A stretch of DNA of 64,000 bases. It comes from CAYRUD01 sp964427425 (GTDB taxonomy: Bacteria > Chlamydiota > Chlamydiia > Chlamydiales > FEN-1388). The DNA is taken from positions 62,001 through 126,000 of the forward strand of contig CAYRUD010000011.1 of assembly GCA_964427425.1 (NCBI GenBank), read 5' to 3'. A program made the translations under genes and the position numbers. The number at the start of each line of letters is the position of its first letter. Position 1 is the stretch's first letter. This document shows positions 62,404 through 64,000 of this stretch, in pieces. The notes under the pieces were generated by a model. It had not been told where the DNA came from. It was given only the letters and a program-made list of their open reading frames with translations, and ran no database searches.

Positions 62404-63867
62404 TTAATTTAAGGAGATGTTCTTGAGAATATGATCTAGTTTTTCTTGAACTATAGAGCAAGTGAGGCGATTTTCGAGCTGCGGATTGATCAATTCCGCA
62501 AGAGCGTGAAGCGCTTGATTGAGAGAGGGGTTATTCTTTGGACAAGCATAGCTATCGATCTGTTCTTTTACATTTTTATAGATCGTTTCGTAGACGTGAA
62601 AGAGCTCACGATCTACAATTTCCCGATTGCTTTCACTTAAAGTGGTATAATTTCTTTGGTACCATTCTAGACATTGGCTTAAGGATGTACATCGTTGAAA
62701 TTCAGCAACTTCTTTGCTGTCGGTATCTTTTTGAGTAATGTCATTGATCTTCAGAATCTTTTCAAAATTTTCAGGGAGTATTGCTGTAAGGAGAACCTTT
62801 CCTAATGCGTACGACTCTTGAGATTTCTTTATTTCAATTGGATCAACTGGCTCAGAGAATTTTCCTTTGATAAGAAAATCAGGAGATGTATGTTCTAGTA
62901 TTCCATAGAACTCTTTGTAAAGAAGGTCATTTGTAGCTTCTTCATTTTCCCATCCAGTTAACTCAACAGTATAAGAGCTTGATTTCTCTGACGCTGATGG
63001 CTTCTGTTGTAGTAAGATTTTTTCTTCATTAATCCTATGGTGAAGATATCCATTATGATGCGAGGTATTTAATGACTTCACTATGTCTCTAGATAGGCTG
63101 ATGATCTCTTGGGTAGTCATCTTATTAAAAGGTGCGTCTTGGAGAGTGTAGTCGTACTTGTTGAGAAAGCTGTAATTCTTTTCGATAATCTCTATGCCAA
63201 AAACGGGTCTATTTTCATAATCTATGCCAATCTCAGGGCATTTAATAATCATTCTTCTGAACGTTTCGAGATATGTGCCTGTTAAGACGTTGTTGATTTC
63301 CTCGCCGTTTATGATTCGTACTGTGCCAAAGGTGTTCTGTGTAGTATTAATCTTGAACCCTACAAAATTGCTTGCAGCATTTTGATTCGATGAGTTCTGG
63401 GAGTTGAAGCCACTTTTAGGTATTAAATAGACAGTTTGAGCCCTCTTGTTGACATAGATCATATGTCCAAAGGTTTTCTGCTGCGATTCAGCTTTATTTA
63501 GGAATTGATAATCAATCGATGCCTCAGCGGGGCCAAGTCTTTTAGATGATGGCTTGATGTAATATTTTTCTAAGTTGCTTGAATAATGAATGCCGTAGGC
63601 TATTTGAGGCAGTTCGCGATGTAGTTGAGAATATTCTTTGGGGATGGCTTGGCTAAGATCTTTGATAGTCTTACTAATATTTTGAATTCGCTGGTCGATA
63701 TCACTTAGAGAATTTTCCTGAGCAATTTTTTTATAAGCTTCCAAGAATGTCTCTGGATCTTGAGATAGATTGAGTATCTCGTTTTCTTGTGGCGTAAGCA
63801 CAATTTCTTGTGGATATAAATCGAATAAAAAAGAGTGTCCGTTTGTAGATTCGGATGTAGTTATCAT
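62404..63867 (-). CDS. Pseudokinase-like protein 2 (tandem paralogue)
   Basis: 487 residues, colinear with its neighbour. The catalytic-loop region is LHHRINEEK (His276-His277-Arg278...Lys283), so Asp is Arg and Asn is Lys. GWE (305-307) replaces DFG at the same position as GWN in the paralogue. An APE-like SPDF (328-331) and the helix motif ESYALGKVLLTAI follow. The C-terminal block FQRCTSLSQCLEWYQRNY matches the paralogue. AGGAAAA lies directly before the ATG, a good site. Both proteins carry PQEI near the N-terminus. It is likely a nonenzymatic kinase-fold protein, possibly a host-interaction factor; that role is inference. About 130 bases upstream of its start remain in the window and hold nothing recognisable. 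Confidence 0.75.
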   Translation of the reverse strand: MITTSESTNGHSFLFDLYPQEIVLTPQENEILNLSQDPETFLEAYKKIAQENSLSDIDQRIQNISKTIKDLSQAIPKEYSQLHRELPQIAYGIHYSSNLEKYYIKPSSKRLGPAEASIDYQFLNKAESQQKTFGHMIYVNKRAQTVYLIPKSGFNSQNSSNQNAASNFVGFKINTTQNTFGTVRIINGEEINNVLTGTYLETFRRMIIKCPEIGIDYENRPVFGIEIIEKNYSFLNKYDYTLQDAPFNKMTTQEIISLSRDIVKSLNTSHHNGYLHHRINEEKILLQQKPSASEKSSSYTVELTGWENEEATNDLLYKEFYGILEHTSPDFLIKGKFSEPVDPIEIKKSQESYALGKVLLTAILPENFEKILKINDITQKDTDSKEVAEFQRCTSLSQCLEWYQRNYTTLSESNREIVDRELFHVYETIYKNVKEQIDSYACPKNNPSLNQALHALAELINPQLENRLTCSIVQEKLDHILKNISLN

Positions 63868-64000
63868 TTTTCCTGCGAAGGGGTTTGAGATAGTGGAAAT
63901 TTTCGAAAATAAAAAGGGCTGACATACCCTTAAAACATAAATTTATTAATTCAATTTGGGATCGATCGGTCTCTTTAAATGCTTTTTGCCCCCTAATTAA

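Noticed and set aside
1..64000. CRISPR arrays, insertion sequences, tRNA and rRNA genes
   Set aside because: No regular short direct repeats, transposase motifs, paired terminal repeats, cloverleaf-like patterns or rRNA signatures were recognised by eye; a tRNA scan was not possible.

Overview
The window is about 64 kb of AT-rich bacterial chromosome with tightly packed, mostly intact genes. It holds no rRNA, tRNA, insertion sequence, integrase or CRISPR array that I could recognise. The content suggests an obligately or facultatively intracellular, host-adapted bacterium. I lean toward an environmental (amoeba-associated) Chlamydiota member. The reasons are a methionine aminopeptidase with an N-terminal SEC-C zinc knuckle, an NhaD antiporter, a class Ic-like ribonucleotide reductase paired with a long NrdA carrying two ATP cones, and a membrane/coiled-coil protein shaped like an inclusion-membrane protein. 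A Legionellales-type gammaproteobacterium is the main alternative, because of the arginine succinyltransferase and mevalonate genes, the SH2-like protein and the kinase-like proteins. The sequence alone does not settle this.

Layout. 1-3015: the end of a large protein built from SH2-like modules. 3.1-6.3 kb: nhaD and a hypothetical gene. 6.4-14.1 kb (minus): an operon for arginine catabolism by the succinyltransferase route (astA, astD, astB). In it a class III aminotransferase and an M20 hydrolase stand where AstC and AstE would be expected, with a deoxyribosyltransferase-like gene at the head. 14.4-24 kb: a nitroreductase, an Inc-like protein, class II aldolase, an exported phosphodiester glycosidase-like protein, map, a CNNM/TlyC transporter and a DUF255 thioredoxin-fold protein. 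24.1-33.6 kb: three tandem paralogues of about 1000 residues with no family I recognise, each made of two similar halves. 33.6-39.7 kb (minus): a methyltransferase, nrdA and nrdB. 40.1-46.8 kb: a proline/sodium symporter, an ADP-forming acyl-CoA synthetase fused to an acetyltransferase, and an ABC-F ATPase. 47-58.2 kb: small envelope proteins, a GNAT acetyltransferase, an exported eukaryotic-like kinase, a SpeD with a signal peptide, trmO, an M29 aminopeptidase, pfkA and an exported lysine-rich protein. 58.2-60.6 kb (minus): HMG-CoA synthase and reductase, the entry to the mevalonate pathway. 60.7-63.9 kb (minus): two tandem pseudokinase paralogues.

Metabolically the window combines arginine degradation to glutamate and succinate, proline uptake, ATP-dependent glycolysis (pfkA, fba), acyl-CoA synthesis and mevalonate-type isoprenoid precursor synthesis. 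Alongside these sit several candidate host-interaction proteins: the SH2-like protein, three kinase-fold proteins, the Inc-like protein and the paralogue triplet. The most unusual elements are the two-half paralogue triplet, the multi-SH2-like protein, the pseudokinase pair with a GWN/GWE motif in place of DFG, a NrdB with leucine at the radical site, a SpeD with an export signal, and the altered arginine succinyltransferase operon.

All domain calls come from reading motifs by eye. No profile or database search was run.
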